Assembly: GCA_951812925.1 (NCBI GenBank)
Contig: OX638370.1
Coordinates: forward strand, 22,497,964-22,561,963
Source: Calliopum simillimum
Taxonomy: Eukaryota > Arthropoda > Insecta > Diptera > Lauxaniidae
Length of the DNA stretch: 64,000 nucleotides
Direction: 5' to 3'
The notes beneath the pieces are model-generated. The model did not search any database and was not told where the DNA came from. It was given only the letters and a program-made list of their open reading frames with translations. Each line of letters starts with the position of its first letter. Position 1 is the stretch's first letter. The position numbers were made by a program, and so were the translations under genes. Positions 33,475-44,374 of this stretch are shown piece by piece.

Positions 33475-34777
33475 AAGGGTGTTTTTTTAGAGGTATAGAA
33501 CTTTGAATTGAAATAAAATACAGGAAAATCGTTTTAATGCCCATCAATTTGGCTTTATTGGAAGGATAATTTTATGCCATTAATGTTTAAATATGATTTC
33601 GGGCATGTGGCTGCCGCGGCTGGCTCGAATAAAGCCAATTCTACAGGTCCAATTTTCAACCACTTTTTCGAGCATATGGGGCCGTATGTCGGCAATAACG
33701 CCACGAATGTTGGCTTCCAAGTCCCCTAACGTTTCTGGTTTGTTGGCGTAGACGAGCGACTTCACATATCCCCAAAGAAAATAATCCAATGGTGTCAAAT
33801 CACACGATCTTGGTGGCCAATTGACAGGTCCATTCCGCGAAATTATGCGCTCATCGAATGTTTCCTTCAATAAATCGATTGTGACGTGCGCTGTGTGGCA
33901 TGTAGCGCCGTCTTGTTGGAACCACAACTCATCCACATTCATGCCATCCAATTCGGGAACAAAATAGTCGGTTATCATGGCTCTATACCGGTCTCCATTA
34001 ACGGTAACTGACTCTCCAGCATTATTTCGGAAGAAGTATGGCCCAATGACTCCACCAGCCCATAGAGCACACCAAACAGTCAGTTTTTGTGGATGTAATG
34101 GCGTCTCAAGGGTCTCATGTGGATTCTCTTCACTCCAAATGCGGCAATTTTGCTTGTTGACGTAGCCATTCAACCAAAAATGAGCCTCATCACTGAACAA
34201 AATTTTGCGATGAAAATCAGCATCGAGATCAATCTCATTTTCGGCCCATACACCAAAATCACGACGCATTGCATGGTCTCGCGGCTTTAATTCTTGCACA
34301 AGCTGGATCTTGTAAGGTCGCAAGCCAAGATCTTTGCGCAAAATCTTCCATAAAGTTGATGGACAAAGCTCCAATTGCTGTGCACGGTGGCGAATCGATT
34401 CATTCGGGTCCTCTTCAACATTTTGCTCTACAGCGGCAATTGTTTCTTCGGTGCGCACTGTTCGACGTCTCTGCGGATGCGTATTATCACATAGAGTAAA
34501 CGTAGTGCGAAAACGATCCATGGTTAACCGAATTAATTGCTCTGATGGACGATTATGTCGACCATAAAATGGACGGAACTTGCGGTAAACTTCGCGAACT
34601 GAACCATTATTTTCGAAATAAATTTGCACGATTTGCAAGCGTTGTTCTTTTGTCAACCTGTTCATGATGAAATGGCAAACCAAATTGAACATAAATGATA
34701 TTAGAGTTGCCAGATTTGACCACAAAATGCCAGTTTTATCTCTATTCGAAAAACAAACCTCTAAAAAAAACACCCTT
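33475..34777 (-). mobile_element. intact 1.3-kb mariner-type transposon
   Basis: The inverted repeats AAGGGTGTTTTTTTAGAGGT differ by one T between ends. TA flanks both sides (33473-33474, 34778-34779). One uninterrupted transposase fills the interior. The element split a diverged inverted repeat: GATACGAATTTCGTGA near 33303 and its complement near 34850. It appears to be among the youngest insertions in the window. Confidence 0.85.
33580..34665 (-). CDS. Tc1/mariner-superfamily (IS630-like) transposase
   Basis: Intact 361-residue transposase that cuts and pastes the surrounding element. The N-terminal helix-turn-helix region runs from MNRLTKEQRLQIVQIYFENN to about residue 120. The catalytic triad is D159 in FSDEAHFWLNG, D252 in FQQDGATCHTA and D289 in WPPRSCDLTPLDYFLWG, with 36 residues between the second and third aspartates by my count. 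I chose the internal methionine (TGAACATGATGAAATGG context) because upstream residues MFFLEVCF.. derive from the inverted repeat. The frame has no stop or shift and is followed by the right inverted repeat, so the element may be active or recently active. A broken relative lies at 36767-37672. Confidence 0.9.
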   Translation of the reverse strand: MNRLTKEQRLQIVQIYFENNGSVREVYRKFRPFYGRHNRPSEQLIRLTMDRFRTTFTLCDNTHPQRRRTVRTEETIAAVEQNVEEDPNESIRHRAQQLELCPSTLWKILRKDLGLRPYKIQLVQELKPRDHAMRRDFGVWAENEIDLDADFHRKILFSDEAHFWLNGYVNKQNCRIWSEENPHETLETPLHPQKLTVWCALWAGGVIGPYFFRNNAGESVTVNGDRYRAMITDYFVPELDGMNVDELWFQQDGATCHTAHVTIDLLKETFDERIISRNGPVNWPPRSCDLTPLDYFLWGYVKSLVYANKPETLGDLEANIRGVIADIRPHMLEKVVENWTCRIGFIRASRGSHMPEIIFKH

Positions 34778-35121
34778 TACTTCAAACTCCACGAAATACG
34801 AAGTTACCGTTCGTAATTTCTTGTAATCAATAATAGTATTTTCGTAGATCTCACGAAATTCGTATCTACGATGAATTCAATGATAAGCCTGATTTATTTT
34901 CATTGGCAGCCAAACAGTTGGAAAAAAATACGTTTTGAAACTAAAAAAATTGAAAGGTGTGTTTAATAAGCTTGACGCGAGAAAGCGTAGAAAAAATATT
35001 TTCGCGCGCTAACTTACATAGTGGAAATGAAACATGGCTGTTCATGTTTAAAAAAAAACGCTTTGTCATTACAAGTACATTGGCCATTGTCGAGTGAACT
35101 ACATTCTTTTTATCGTCAAAA

Positions 35122-35481
35122 ATGTCAAAAAATGTAACTGAAAGATATTGGAAACTGGAAAACTTTTTGAAACTCAGTGAAACGCCAGAGTTTCTTGGCC
35201 TAAGACAAGAAATATTGAGTGATTTGGTGGCGTCGGATTATTTATGTGAGCACGATAAATTGGAAATTATTTTGAACTGGATCGAACATGATCCAAAATA
35301 TCGTGAAAACTATGCAGGAGAGTTATTGAACTTGGTGCGTTGGGAGTTAGTAGATCGAAAGTTTTTGTTTAGCTGCGGAAAAAAAATTTTAGCTTTACCT
35401 AAATGCTTTAAGATTTACAAAATTGCTATAGATATAAGTGTATTTGGCGGACGTGACGTTAAACCACGAAAAAAAATATAA
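35122..35481 (+). CDS. BACK-domain ORF, copy B
   Basis: 119-residue frame, clearly related to copies A and C over its length: NFLKLSETPEFLGLRQEIL, DLVASDYL, LEIILNWIEHDPKYRENY, ELLNLVRWELVDRKFLFSCG, then ISVFGGRDVKPRKKI. This is the helical BACK pattern without BTB or Kelch domains. The leader (ATTGGCCATTGTCGAGTGAA, CTTTTTATCGTCAAAAATGTC) and the 3' flank through AATAAA at 35645-35650 and a poly(A) run match copy A. Amino-acid divergence between B and C is substantial, yet both stay open, which hints at past selection. Start by alignment of ATGTC in all copies. Confidence 0.65.
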   Translation: MSKNVTERYWKLENFLKLSETPEFLGLRQEILSDLVASDYLCEHDKLEIILNWIEHDPKYRENYAGELLNLVRWELVDRKFLFSCGKKILALPKCFKIYKIAIDISVFGGRDVKPRKKI

Positions 35482-36353
35482 ATAAAATAGATTTTGTAAT
35501 ATTTCAATAATGCTTATGTAAATGCATTGTTTTTAACATAACCTTTCAACTTGTTAGTTATCAGTTTGCTTTAGTTTTTCAAACTATTTGGTTTAACTTA
35601 TCATTTATTATATACTTATTACTTTGTAGATTAATTATATATAAAATAAATATAAACAAAAAAAAAAAAAAAAAAATCAGATTTTAATAGCCAAAATGGT
35701 TGGAATATATTGTTGCAATTGCAAACAGATTGCTTTAATTCGATGCTGACATTATAATAGAAACGATGACTCTTCAATGCGTAAAAGCCATGAACTACCC
35801 GAAGGAACTCATTTAAAGTTAAACATTTATAAAAACTTTTTCACCTAACCTAACCTAACCTAGCCCGTTACATTACTCTCTACGATCTCCAAACCCATGA
35901 AGAGCGTTATAAACTTTGCTGCGTGACCCACTGTAAACGTATCCAACGCGGCTAACGCCGGCTAACTTGTGAACCAGAGTGATTCTCAACACGCCGCGTT
36001 GGACCGAAGGAGCAACTGTAAGGTTTCTTTTCCGGCGGAACCCTACAAAAATTCATTCAACAAAAACACAGGAAGCTACAAGTCAAATGTGCATACGGAC
36101 AGACGCTGAAATAGACTTGAAAAAAGTCGACAGGATAAAATTTTTGTTTAAGCACAGTAATTATACTAGCCATTGTCCAATGGTGATGTTGTCTCGGTGC
36201 AAATATACATGAATTTAAAAGGCCAGAAAAACAAAGACACAAATTTTGCATTGAGGTTTTTACCTGGAATATAAACAGATTTCTATTGGCCTCTTTTTCA
36301 CCATTGATTTAAAAAAAAAGTTTCACTTAGTTTTCATCAATTGCCTATATAAC

Positions 36354-36621
36354 TTGTCATTGGTCAATAATTCAAGGGGACGAAAGTTTTATGTTCGCTG
36401 CATGATCGAGGTCAAGCTGCGCAAATGGAGATGGATTGGTCACACTCTCCGGAAACCACACAGCGAAGTTTGTCGCCAGGCTCTTGAGTGGAATCCACAA
36501 GGCAATAGAGGACGTGGTAGACCCAAAACCAACTGGAAGAGGTCGCTGGACAAATAGCGAGATTTCATATTGGCCCTATTCTCCTGCTAGGAGTTAAAGG
36601 AGAATACATACATACATACAT
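36354..36621 (+). pseudogene. LINE ORF2 C-terminus and 3' tail
   Basis: The frame ends with LRKWRWIGHTLRKPHSEVCR followed by QALEWNPQGNRGRGRPKTNW and a TAG at 36555-36557. This W.W.GH..R and G.RGRP...W arrangement is the common C-terminus of several insect LINE groups. The tail GCTAGGAGTTAAAGGAGAAT followed by (ACAT)n matches that of the deleted element at 11932-12515. The insertion lies inside module copy B, 5'-truncated. Confidence 0.75.
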
Positions 36622-36766
36622 GATCTGTTTGTCGCCACACGCAACAAAACTCTGTGTAGGCCAGGATGTTTCATCGGGTCATTTATAGCTTACGCAATGT
36701 GCTGGTGAATCTACTACTCTTAAAAATTTTATTTAATTATATGGTATATTCCTCTCATACCAAATA

Positions 36767-37672
36767 AAGGGTTTTTCAATAGGGACGCTATAAAAGTAGA
36801 CCGATAAGAACAGCAAACGACGCCATATTTTTTCCCGCCCTCTTGACATTTCTCTTCAGTGCCATTTCATCATGGAAAGATATACGAGCCAACAAAGAGT
36901 AGAAATTATAAAAATTTACTACCGAAATTCGGAGTTAGTAGCGTCAACGAAAAATCGAAAAATCATCTTCAGCGATGAGGCTCATTTCTGGCTGAATGGC
37001 TTCGTCAATAAGCAAAATATGCGTTATTGATCAGGTAGCAATTCACACGTACTCCATGAGTCACCATTACATCTCGAAAAAATTACGGATTGGTGCGGCT
37101 TATGGGCCGGACTTCTTCCGTAATGATCAAGACCAACACGTTACTGTAAATAGGAATCGCTACCGTTCAATGATAACCGAATATTTTTGGCCTGAATCGA
37201 ATGATATGGACTTGAACAATATATGGTTTCAACAGGACGGCGCCATAAGCCACACAGCGAACGTCACAATTAATTTATTGAAAATCAAGTTTGGTGAACG
37301 TGTTATCTCACGAAATGGCCCAGTCGATTAGCCGCCTCGGTCGTGCGATTTGACTCCGTTAGACTATTTCCTGTGGGGCTTCGTCAAGTTTATGGTCTAT
37401 GCCAACAAGCCAGCGATGTTTGATGAACTTCGTACGAATATCGATCGTGAAACTGCAGCAGTATCAGCCGATTTATGCTTGAAAACTGTCGAAAATTGGG
37501 TTCAGCGTCTGGACTTCTGTAAGCGTGCCCGTGGTGACCATGCAAAAGAAATCGAATTCATACATAGTGGCATCGAATGTACTTTCACAGGGATAAAGAA
37601 TTTCATTGATATCCAAAACCGTTGTTGTTTTATTTAAAAAAACTTTTGTAGCGCTCTTATTTAAAAACCTTT
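36767..37672 (+). pseudogene. defective mariner-type element
   Basis: Ends AAGGGTTTTTCAATAGGGAC and a diverged complement at the right, TA on both sides. It encodes pieces of a transposase related to the intact one at 33580: MERYTSQQRVEIIKIYYRNS at the N-terminus, an internal deletion, IIFSDEAHFWLNGFVNKQN, then FQQDGAISHTANVTINLL and SCDLTPLDYFLWGFVK. All three catalytic aspartates survive, but the N-terminal domain is deleted and stops interrupt (including one just before PPRSCD). It sits in module copy B. Confidence 0.8.
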
Positions 37673-38099
37673 TACAACCAAATTGCGCCTGATATACTTC
37701 ATGATATTTCGAATAATTTTGAACTAAAATACCTAACTCACGTATTATATCCAATAACCATATTATGTTGGTAAGTTTCTGTTAATCCCCACTACGCTAT
37801 TTGAAATATTTTCCAATGACTTTCCTTCACCGGTGCTCAACGTAGGCCACCACTCGTGCCCTGAGATTAAGTAGTCTTTGCTCTCTGACTGCGTTCGCTG
37901 GGCTTTTCATTGATTCCTTTACGCTTGGCTGGTTATAATTCTTTTTTTAGTTCTGTTTTCTATTTTCAGGTTTGCTGGTGCAATTTTCAGGACATTTTTT
38001 TGGAGATTCATAAAACGATGTGGACTTACTTTCTTCTCATCTTTTGCTACCAGTATGGTGATGTATGATGTAATTACTGAAAGTACAAAAACTTGATTT

Positions 38100-38410
38100 T
38101 CTTTAAAAATTCTGGTACTTTGTTAAGACAGTTTTAGGATCGGTGCTGAGATCGTAGAATGCTTGGATGGCCTCCGTTGACATTCCAAATTTACTGCTCT
38201 TTTTCTATATATCGCTCATTGGAACTGACAGCGCAGAAAAATTCTGGATAAACCTCCGGTACCATTCAGCGGTGCCAAGAAAACTCCGTACTTATCGAAC
38301 TGTCCTCGGAACTGTCATCCTTTGGGTAATCGAGTCCTTTTCCGAATCTGTTTTCAACATTCCACCTTCTAAATTGAAACTCAAATGCCTTAAACGCTTA
38401 AAGCAGAACT
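38100..38410 (-). pseudogene. Ty3/gypsy reverse transcriptase fragment, copy B
   Basis: The minus strand resembles the stretch after the YLDD box of copy C (GTTTAAGGCA.., GGAGGTGGAATGTTGA, CCGAGGACA..CCGA). It stops abruptly at ACTGTCTTAACAAAGTACCA, where the post-integrase spacer begins, so RNase H and integrase are deleted. It begins at the exact mirror of the sequence at 39810-39839, making copies B and C head-to-head. Confidence 0.55.
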
Positions 38411-38424
38411 TAAGATTTTTTTAA

Positions 38425-39839
38425 ATCCTATTAAAATTTTCAGCGTCAACCAATTGCAGAATGATTGCGTAGATACAGAAGCGCATTTTTTGCGACGTGA
38501 CATCCGGGGAACGACCCAGCCATCACCGAGATATCAACAAGATATCACAGCAAGAAAGATACCGGAATGTGAATGAAGTCCTTGAGCAATAGGAGCACAA
38601 CGTGGAAGAAATTCATCCGATGCAACAGCAAGGACCACAACAACAGCAATTTCGGCCGCCACAACAAAAACAGCGAGACACACAAAATAACAAGCAACCG
38701 GATGCGCAGCAGCAGCAGGTAAAGAGCAGTATGCTGATATGTTGGAATTGCCGCCAGATAGGCCATATTTTTATGGATTGTATGTCGTTGCAGGGCACGA
38801 TGAAGCCGAATTGTCTCTCATGCTCTCAAGGAAACTTCAATCGGAGCGCGATTACTTCGGGCTCCAGCCAAACGCCCGACGAGAAATAGCCAGTCAGGTA
38901 GACCAAAACAAAAAGATTCCAAAACTGGTCGAACCTGAAAGCAAAAAAAAATTATATTTTAAAAAGAACTAGCGAATTTAATACAAACTACGAAAATTTT
39001 AAAAATCAATCGGTGCAGACTCTGGAAGATAGATGACAATGATATCAAGAGGCTAGAGAAAGCATTTTCAATTACTGTTCCTTAAATAGAATAAGAAGAA
39101 GGAAAGAAACATTTTGGAACGACGAAAATGATAAACACGACGAAACTCGAGAAATACACGAATTAACTGAAGAACAGCAAAATCGGTTGGAAAATGTGAT
39201 AGATCAATATTTGACGTTTGAAAAGAATGGGCTAGGTAAAACTAAGCTTGAGGAGCACTCTATACAACTAATTCAAGGGGCAAATCCTATAAAAGTCCAT
39301 CATAACCCGATGTTACCTACGGAACAACAGCTGGTTTACGCAGAGGTGGACAAAATGCTAGAGCTCGGAGTAATTGAAGAAAGTGAAAGCCCATAGAGCA
39401 ATAGGGTGAACATCGTGCGAAAACCAGATAAGAATCGTTTTTGTCTCTAAGCTCAAAAACTCAACGGACGCACCGTAAAAGACACCTATCTGCTCCAAAA
39501 CATTGAAGGCATACTGAGCAGAATAGACCATACATATTATATAAGCAGCGCTGGTCTGAAATTCACATTTTGGCAGATAGCATTAGAGGAAAAAAGTAAG
39601 CAATATACAGCCTTTGCGCTACCAGGCATGCCGCTGTACCAGTTCGCGGTAATGCTATTCGGCCTCTGTAATGCGGCTCAACGCCTCTGCCGATTGATGG
39701 CTAAGGTGAACCCGAGAAGGGTGAAATCGAACGTCTTCAGTTATCTGGACGTCTTGCTTATCATCATAGCAGAAGTGGCTCGATGTTTAACTTACAATCG
39801 ATTTAAAAAAGTCTTAAGTTCTGCTTCAAGCGTTTAAGG
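38425..39839 (+). pseudogene. Ty3/gypsy gag-pol relic, copy C, 5' part
   Basis: Gag end: a glutamine-rich linker (38600-38720) leads to CWNCRQIGHIFMDC, a CX2CX4HX4C nucleocapsid zinc knuckle near 38750. Reverse transcriptase follows from 39187: KVHHNPMLPTEQQLVYAEVD, KMLELGVIEESESP then a stop, KPDKNRFCL, and FALPGMPLYQFAVMLFGLCN. FSYLDVLLI replaces the catalytic YLDD, so one aspartate is lost. Several stops and frameshifts occur. The relic is cut by a hAT element at 39840 and continues at 40996. Confidence 0.75.
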
Positions 39840-40987
39840 CAGTGATTCTCAACCATTTTTCGTCACGGCACATTTTTAATAATATCAAAATTTGATGGCA
39901 CACTAACAACAAAAAAAATTTGAAGAAAATTTTGATTAGTTTAATGTTTTATGTAGGCTTAGTTAGGTGAAATCCGTGGGATGACCATGTTGTTATCATT
40001 AACTTAGGCCTCAGAATTGGCCTCATTGTGTACCCGACACAGACAGCTTTAACAAAGTTATTCTATGAGAACTAAATGCATGTTCATATACATACATACA
40101 TGTACTACCATATGGATTTAAGACACAATTCAGATAGTGAGCCATACGGTTCGAAATTGAAATGACCAAAGAATTGACTTCTCCAAATGAATGGTTTTCT
40201 ATGCTACATAATTATAAATAATTAAGTTCGATTTATACTTAAGGATGGCTAAATAAATTGATCTAATATGCTTTTAAGTTTGTAGACTTGACCATCTGGA
40301 ATTAGCAAGCTGAATACATTTACTATCGATTGTTCCCTTGATTACACTAATGTGATTTCTTATTGAAAGGTCAGCCAAAAGGATATCCTTTCCTAGCTAG
40401 TTCATAAGCAATTACTTTAACCGGGAACGCAGTAAAGTGTCAGATTGTAGTCCTTACTAATACCGCAAAAGATCCTTCTTAATAGCTTAACACAAGTTTT
40501 GGTGTAATGTGATTTGATAAAATTGCTTTGATGGGCACCCGCTTATCAAGGTAAATAAATAACTACGCTTCCAAGAAATTACGACTTTGAGAACAGCATA
40601 AACCTCTGCCTGAAAGACACTACAGTCATTTGGCTGTCTGTACGATTTTGTTAGTTCTATATACTCGGAAAAATTTCCTGATCCAGTACCTGTATCCAAT
40701 TTCGACCCATCTGTGTATATTTTAAAGAACGTATTTAAAATAGCCCAACTATACCTTTTAGGTATTACCACCTATAAGTTAGAAAAAAAAGTGTGGTAGG
40801 AGGTAGTCTGTACATCATAACATCGCAATTTATAAATTGGCGTAAAATGCTATTATAAACCTTTTGGTTTTAATTTCAAGAAACCTTAAAAAACCATGTC
40901 GGCAAATTTGCTTTCCATCAGTGGCGGCACACTTTAAAAATCTCAAGGCACATTAAAGAGCCGCGGCACATAGGTTGAGAATCACTT
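39840..40987. mobile_element. hAT non-autonomous element with 8-bp TSD
   Basis: Ends CAGTGATTCTCAACC and GGTTGAGAATCACTT, subterminal CGGCACA repeats, and the exact duplication GTTTAAGG (39832-39839, 40988-40995). This is the classic hAT form. No transposase is present. The interior contains an older LINE fragment (40487-40771). Removing the insert and one duplication restores the gypsy reading direction. Confidence 0.85.
40487..40771 (-). pseudogene. LINE RNase H fragment inside hAT
   Basis: Minus-strand FFKIYTDGSKLDTGTGSGNF, then YRQPNDCSVFQAEVYAVLKV, the start of a LINE RNase H domain like that at 18396-19027. The frame is lost after SW and the active-site remainder is missing. It was captured by or inserted in the hAT element. 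Confidence 0.65.
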
Positions 40988-40995
40988 GTTTAAGG

Positions 40996-41950
40996 CATAT
41001 GGGTTTCATTGTAGGAGGTGGAATGTTGAGAACAGATTCGAAAAAGCACTCAACTATTCAAAATATGACAATTCCGAGGACATTCCGAGAAGCACGGAGT
41101 TTCCTTGGCACCACTATATGGTCCCGGAGGTTTATCCATAATTATTCCGCGCTATCAGTTTCGCTGAGCGATATATTGAAAAAAAAGCAGTAAATTCAGA
41201 ATGACAACGGAGGCCAACCAAGCATTCCACCATCTCAGCACCGATTCTTAAACATCCTGATTTTGCGAAAAGATTTTACCAGCAAGGTGATGCATCTGCT
41301 GTAGGAGTAGGGGCAGTTTCATTTCAAAAGGATCACGACGACAATGAAAATCCGATAGCCCACTTTTTACAGAAATTGAAAAGCTGTCAACACAACTATA
41401 GCGTGACCGAGAAGGAGTCTTTAGCGGTGGTACTAGCGGTCAAAAGACTCAGGCCTTATATCGAATTAATGCCCTTCACATTTACAGCGGATCATGCTAG
41501 CCTGAAGTGGATAATGACGTTGAAAGGTTTGAGTGGCAGGCTAGCAAGCTGGTCGCTACAGTTGCAAAGTTTTGATTTCCAGATTGAATACCGCAAACGA
41601 TCAAAAAATGTTGTAGCAATACACTATCGTGAGTAGTCGAAGATGTGGCTAATGAAAATGATGATTGATTGGATCAAAACAGGACTGAATTTGAGTCAGA
41701 TGACTACCTTACTTTGATCAAAACCATTTACGAAAATCAATCAAAATCTACATTGACTTCTTAGGAAAGTACCCGAGGTCAATAAGCGGAAATTCATACA
41801 TTATCATCGTAGTCGATCACTTCACCTAATTTAAGTTACGAAAAGCGCTGCGCGAAGCCAAGTAGGAGTGCTGCGTGGTATAATAAGCGTGCAAGAGAGA
41901 ATACTTTTACTCCAGGTCAAGAAGTGTTTAAGCCGAGTTTTATCCTCAGC
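40996..41950 (+). pseudogene. Ty3/gypsy pol relic, copy C, 3' part
   Basis: Continuation after the hAT insert: GFIVGGGMLRTDSKKH and REARSFLGTTIWSRRFIHNY of the RT thumb, RNase H with YSVTEKESLAVVLAVKRLRP and FTADHASLKWIMTLKGLSGR (41376-41636), an integrase core remnant DFLGKYPRSISGNSYIIIVV and DHF near 41755-41830, and the integrase C-terminal piece WYNKRARENTFTPGQEVFKP. Frames are broken by stops, and most of the integrase is deleted. 41950-43500 is the shared module spacer, antisense to the BACK ORF direction. Confidence 0.75.
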
Positions 41951-43527
41951 GGTTTTAAAAAAATATTAACGTAAAGTGTATGTATGAATTATAGCACTGA
42001 ACGAAAAATCTGTTGGGATCTTCCATGCAAAAGGCCTTCAGCAATAAACGAATATGCGTAGAATGGAATAGATGCAATATAAAAGCGATAAAAATGAAAT
42101 CAAATACATAAGTGCACTAAGGAATCCGTGCAATAAATTACCTATTTCTAGTTAAATGTAAAAGTGCAATACTCACCATCTACTAGGATAAGCCAGTGAT
42201 TCGTCATAATGTGTAATGCATCGTCCCTGAATTGTTTTAATTTATACATCATCATATGCATATAGAACCTACAAAAAAGGGAAAACTGTCTTAACAAAGT
42301 ACCAGAATTTTTAAAGAAAATCAAGTTTTTGTACTTCCAGTAACTACATCATATATGTATATCCATACTAGTAACAAAAGATGAGAAGAAAGCAAGTCCG
42401 CAGCGTTGCATCCCCGTCATGAATCTCCAAACAAATGTCCTGAAATGTCCAACAAACGTGAATATAGAAAACAGAATTAAAAAAAGAATTATAATCTGCT
42501 AAGCTTAAAGGATTCAATTAAAAGCCACTTAATCTCAGGGCATGGGCGGTGGCCTACGTTGAGCATTGCAAAATATAGAGGCATACCAACATAATGCGGC
42601 TAATGGATATAACACATGAGTTAGGCATTTTAGTTCAAAATCGTATGAAATATCAAGAAATATGTCAAGCGCAGCTTGCAGCAATGGTTCTAGGTTGTAT
42701 TAGGTAAGAGTGGAATCATCATTGTTCATTCTCGAACAGAAAAAAAAGGAAATTTATAAGAGTAGTAGATTCACCAGCACCGATGGAACATCCTGGCCTA
42801 CACAGAGTTTTGTTGCGGTGGTGACAACCAGACCACGTACCGGACATGAAACTTTCATCCGCTTGAAGTATTATATAGGCAATTGGCGAAGACTAAGGGA
42901 AACACGTTTTTTTTTTAAATTAATGGCGAACAAGTGGTCAAAAGAAACCTGTGGATATTCCAAATTTACATTGCATTGCAAAATTTGTGTATATGTTTTT
43001 CTGGCCTTTTAAATTCATGTAACTTGGCGCCGAGACTGCATCACTATTGGACATTGTCTAGTGTAGTTACTGTGGTTAAACAAAAATTTTATCCTTTCGA
43101 CTGTTTCCAAGTCTATTTCAGCGACTGGCTGTCTGTACATTTGACGTGTAGCTTTCAGTGTTTTTGTTGGATGAATTTTTGTGGAGTTTATCCTTTCAGT
43201 TTTGGATTAGAGAGGGTATTTTTCATTAAATTTTGGGTATTCATTCATGGGGTTTTGGTGTGGTTTCATCATGATTTTAATTTTTAAAGTTTTTGAGTAT
43301 TGAGTTTCACTTAGTTTTTGTTTTTGATTTCATGTTCGGGTTCCGCCGCAACATAGTATGTTGGATAAGTGTCATCGTTTCTGTGATAATGTCAGCATCG
43401 AATTAAAGGAACCTGTTTGTAATTGCAACAATATATACCAGCCATTATGGCTATTAAAAACATATTTTTTTTTATTTATATTTATTATATGTATATGGCA
43501 TTAATCTACAAAGTAATAAGTATTTAA

Positions 43528-44016
43528 TTAATGATGAGTTAAGCCAAAAGGCACTGAAGCAAATTTTTTTCGTGGTTTTACGTCACATCCGCCAAATACA
43601 CTGACATGTATTGCACTTGTATAAATTTTACTGCATTCAGATGAAGTTACAATGCGTTTTCCGCAACGAACCAAAAACTCTCGTTCTACGTGCCGCCACC
43701 GCACCAACTTCAATAACTTGGCTTTATGTTTCCCACGTTGCTTCGGATCATGTTTGATCCATTTCAAAATTATGTTGACCACATCATTTTCTGATGTTAC
43801 ACATAAATAATCAAAATCCAGCAATTCGCTGAATAGTTTTTCTTCCATCCAAAGAAAATCAGGCATTTCACTGAGTTTCAAAAAGTTATCGCAGATATAC
43901 GCTTTAACCTTTTGAAAAAGATTATTCCGGTTTTTATACTCCGCAAAGCGAGCCAAATCAAAGCAATTGCTTTGATTTAAATCTTTTAAAATTATATCAT
44001 CACTGTAGCTGGACAT
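43528..44016 (-). CDS. BACK-domain ORF, copy C (longest)
   Basis: 162-residue frame, the fullest version. SNCFDLARFAEYKNRNNLFQ then KVKAYICDNFLKLSEMPDFL form the first BACK helices (NC...ARFA...L...A..FI..NF pattern). LLDFDYL, IILKWIKHDPKQRGKH, LLKLVRWRHVEREFL and HVSVFGGCDVKPRKK follow. The start at 44016 aligns with the ATGTC of copies A and B; ten extra upstream codons are probably leader. The poly(A) signal is at 43476-43471 on the minus strand. No BTB or Kelch repeats lie nearby. It is transcribed toward the gypsy relic in the reverse sense. A host function cannot be inferred beyond the BACK fold. Confidence 0.7.
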   Translation of the reverse strand: MSSYSDDIILKDLNQSNCFDLARFAEYKNRNNLFQKVKAYICDNFLKLSEMPDFLWMEEKLFSELLDFDYLCVTSENDVVNIILKWIKHDPKQRGKHKAKLLKLVRWRHVEREFLVRCGKRIVTSSECSKIYTSAIHVSVFGGCDVKPRKKFASVPFGLTHH

Positions 44017-44374
44017 TTTTAACGATAAAAAAAAAATGAAGTTCACTCTACAATGGCGAATCTATTAATGACAGCGTTTTTTCTAGAACATAAATATTTC
44101 CGTATTTCAACTTTGTAAGTTAGCGCGCGAAAATATTTGACATTTAATTTCGAAAGCTTCCCACCAGTGTTGTCGTTTCGAAATTTTTCAGGGGAATAGT
44201 TTTTTGCAAAAAGCGTAGTATTTTGTTTCATAAGGTAGGATTTTTTTGAAAATATGTATGTTCTTCAAATATTGCAAAAAATAGCTAATCTCATTAACTC
44301 CAGTTCAATTAAAGAAATTTTATTTAAATACATTTTTTTTTGTTAAAGTGAAATTTCTTTGGTTGCGTAAGTTC

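Noticed and set aside
37473..37754. Host gene of 93 codons on the minus strand
   Set aside because: Part of it is mariner end sequence; only the MDIIRELG.. segment is shared with copy C, and it was kept as a retroelement finding instead.
38425..44290. LTRs around the gypsy relic
   Set aside because: I looked for terminal direct repeats with TG..CA ends around copies A, B and C and found none that I could support.
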